Positions 13,396 through 13,686 of a stretch of 13,686 bases of DNA are shown piece by piece; positions within the stretch are counted from its first letter, which is position 1; every line of letters begins with the position of its first letter. The stretch is from Paracoccaceae bacterium (GTDB lineage Bacteria; Pseudomonadota; Alphaproteobacteria; Rhodobacterales; Rhodobacteraceae). Where the stretch lies: positions 1-13,686 of the forward strand of contig DOIS01000305.1 in NCBI GenBank assembly GCA_003511785.1. Direction: 5' to 3'. The notes under the pieces were generated by a model. The model saw only the letters and a program-made list of their open reading frames with translations. It did not search any database and was not told the origin of the DNA. Made by a program: the position numbers and the translations under genes.

Positions 13396-13686
13396 GCCCA
13401 GCGCCGCCAGCCACAGCCCGGCGGTCCAGTTGCCGATGCAAGATGATCGTCTGCCAGGAATAGGCCATGGTCCCGGCCGCGAGGATCACGAAGAAATACG
13501 GGAAGTTGTCGAAGCGATACTGCATCGCCAAGGGCATCTCGTCCCCGCTGAGCGGGTTGGGCACCACCATGCCGACGGTCATCAGCGTCAGGTCGACCAG
13601 GATGAGGACCAGTTCCGCCCTGGACCATCCCACGCGCCCGACCCGGCGCATGACCCAGCCGTTCAGCGCCAGAAGCGCCAGAAGCG
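13396..13686 (-). pseudogene. N-terminal membrane region of the cyclase, out of frame with the catalytic part; runs off the window
   Basis: Entering from the right edge, a second minus-strand frame encodes a hydrophobic protein start: LLALLALNGWV, then ELVLILVDLTLMTVGMVVP, then FPYFFVILAAGTMAYSWQTIIL, ending at TTG 13441-13439. The catalytic frame resumes with IGNWTAGLWLAALGVAIWW from 13437. Dropping one base at about 13438 joins them into a smooth membrane segment (SWQTIIL-IGNWTAG). The frameshift is thus a single extra base between 13435 and 13441. The 5' end lies beyond 13686; ATG 13651 is possible, but the frame is open and protein-like before it, so it is probably internal. At the edge a 9-base tandem repeat (GCCAGAAGC twice) encodes the repeated LLA residues. 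Real lesion or sequencing error cannot be told from here. Confidence 0.72.

Noticed and set aside
13669..13686. Tandem 9-base repeat GCCAGAAGC at the window edge
   Set aside because: Only two copies, explained by repeated Leu-Leu-Ala codons in a membrane helix; too short to call a repeat locus.
1..13686. Search for tRNA, rRNA, CRISPR, insertion sequence, phage, toxin-antitoxin or defence genes
   Set aside because: None was recognised on either strand; gene content is metabolic, envelope and repair functions typical of core chromosome.

Overview
The window is GC-rich, densely packed bacterial chromosome, most like an alphaproteobacterium of the Rhodobacteraceae (Roseobacter group). This is inferred from gene content: a DUF4170 gene between a CysQ-type phosphatase and WaaA/LpxK lipid A genes, a secreted DUF2125 protein, a DUF721/DciA gene divergent from mutY, and the codon bias. 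No rRNA, tRNA, insertion sequence, phage gene or CRISPR array was seen, and no gap longer than about 140 bases lacks a gene. I read it as ordinary core genome and found no new multi-gene system. The interest lies in damaged genes and in proteins that have lost their family's signature residues.

Layout. (1) 19-1379, minus: an SDR oxidoreductase followed by a short crotonase-fold protein, overlapping by 4 bases. (2) 1519-3054, plus, divergent: a secreted DUF2125 protein closed by a strong terminator. (3) 3182-7856, plus: pmbA (tldE), a cysQ-like phosphatase, a DUF4170 protein, a divergent waaA-like gene and lpxK, with two 14-base overlaps and two TTG starts. The last two genes point to lipid A/Kdo assembly at the inner membrane. 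(4) 10160 down to 7853, minus: a DciA-like DUF721 gene, a DsbA-family thiol oxidoreductase and a family III CoA-transferase. The last gene meets lpxK tail to tail with overlapping stop codons. (5) 10244-12517, plus: mutY, then an AlkB-type membrane hydroxylase. (6) 12514 to the right edge, minus: a class III nucleotide cyclase running off the window, its stop overlapping the alkB stop.

Two genes are interrupted. The DUF721 gene has an in-frame amber codon (9777-9779), after which 39 protein-like codons continue in the same frame to a TGA that overlaps the first possible dsbA ATG in an ATGA arrangement. The cyclase has a one-base frameshift near 13438 that separates its membrane N-terminus from its catalytic domain. 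These could be real decay, natural variants or sequencing errors. The crotonase-fold protein lacks both catalytic glutamates of enoyl-CoA hydratase, and the WaaA-like protein lacks most signature residues of Kdo transferases.
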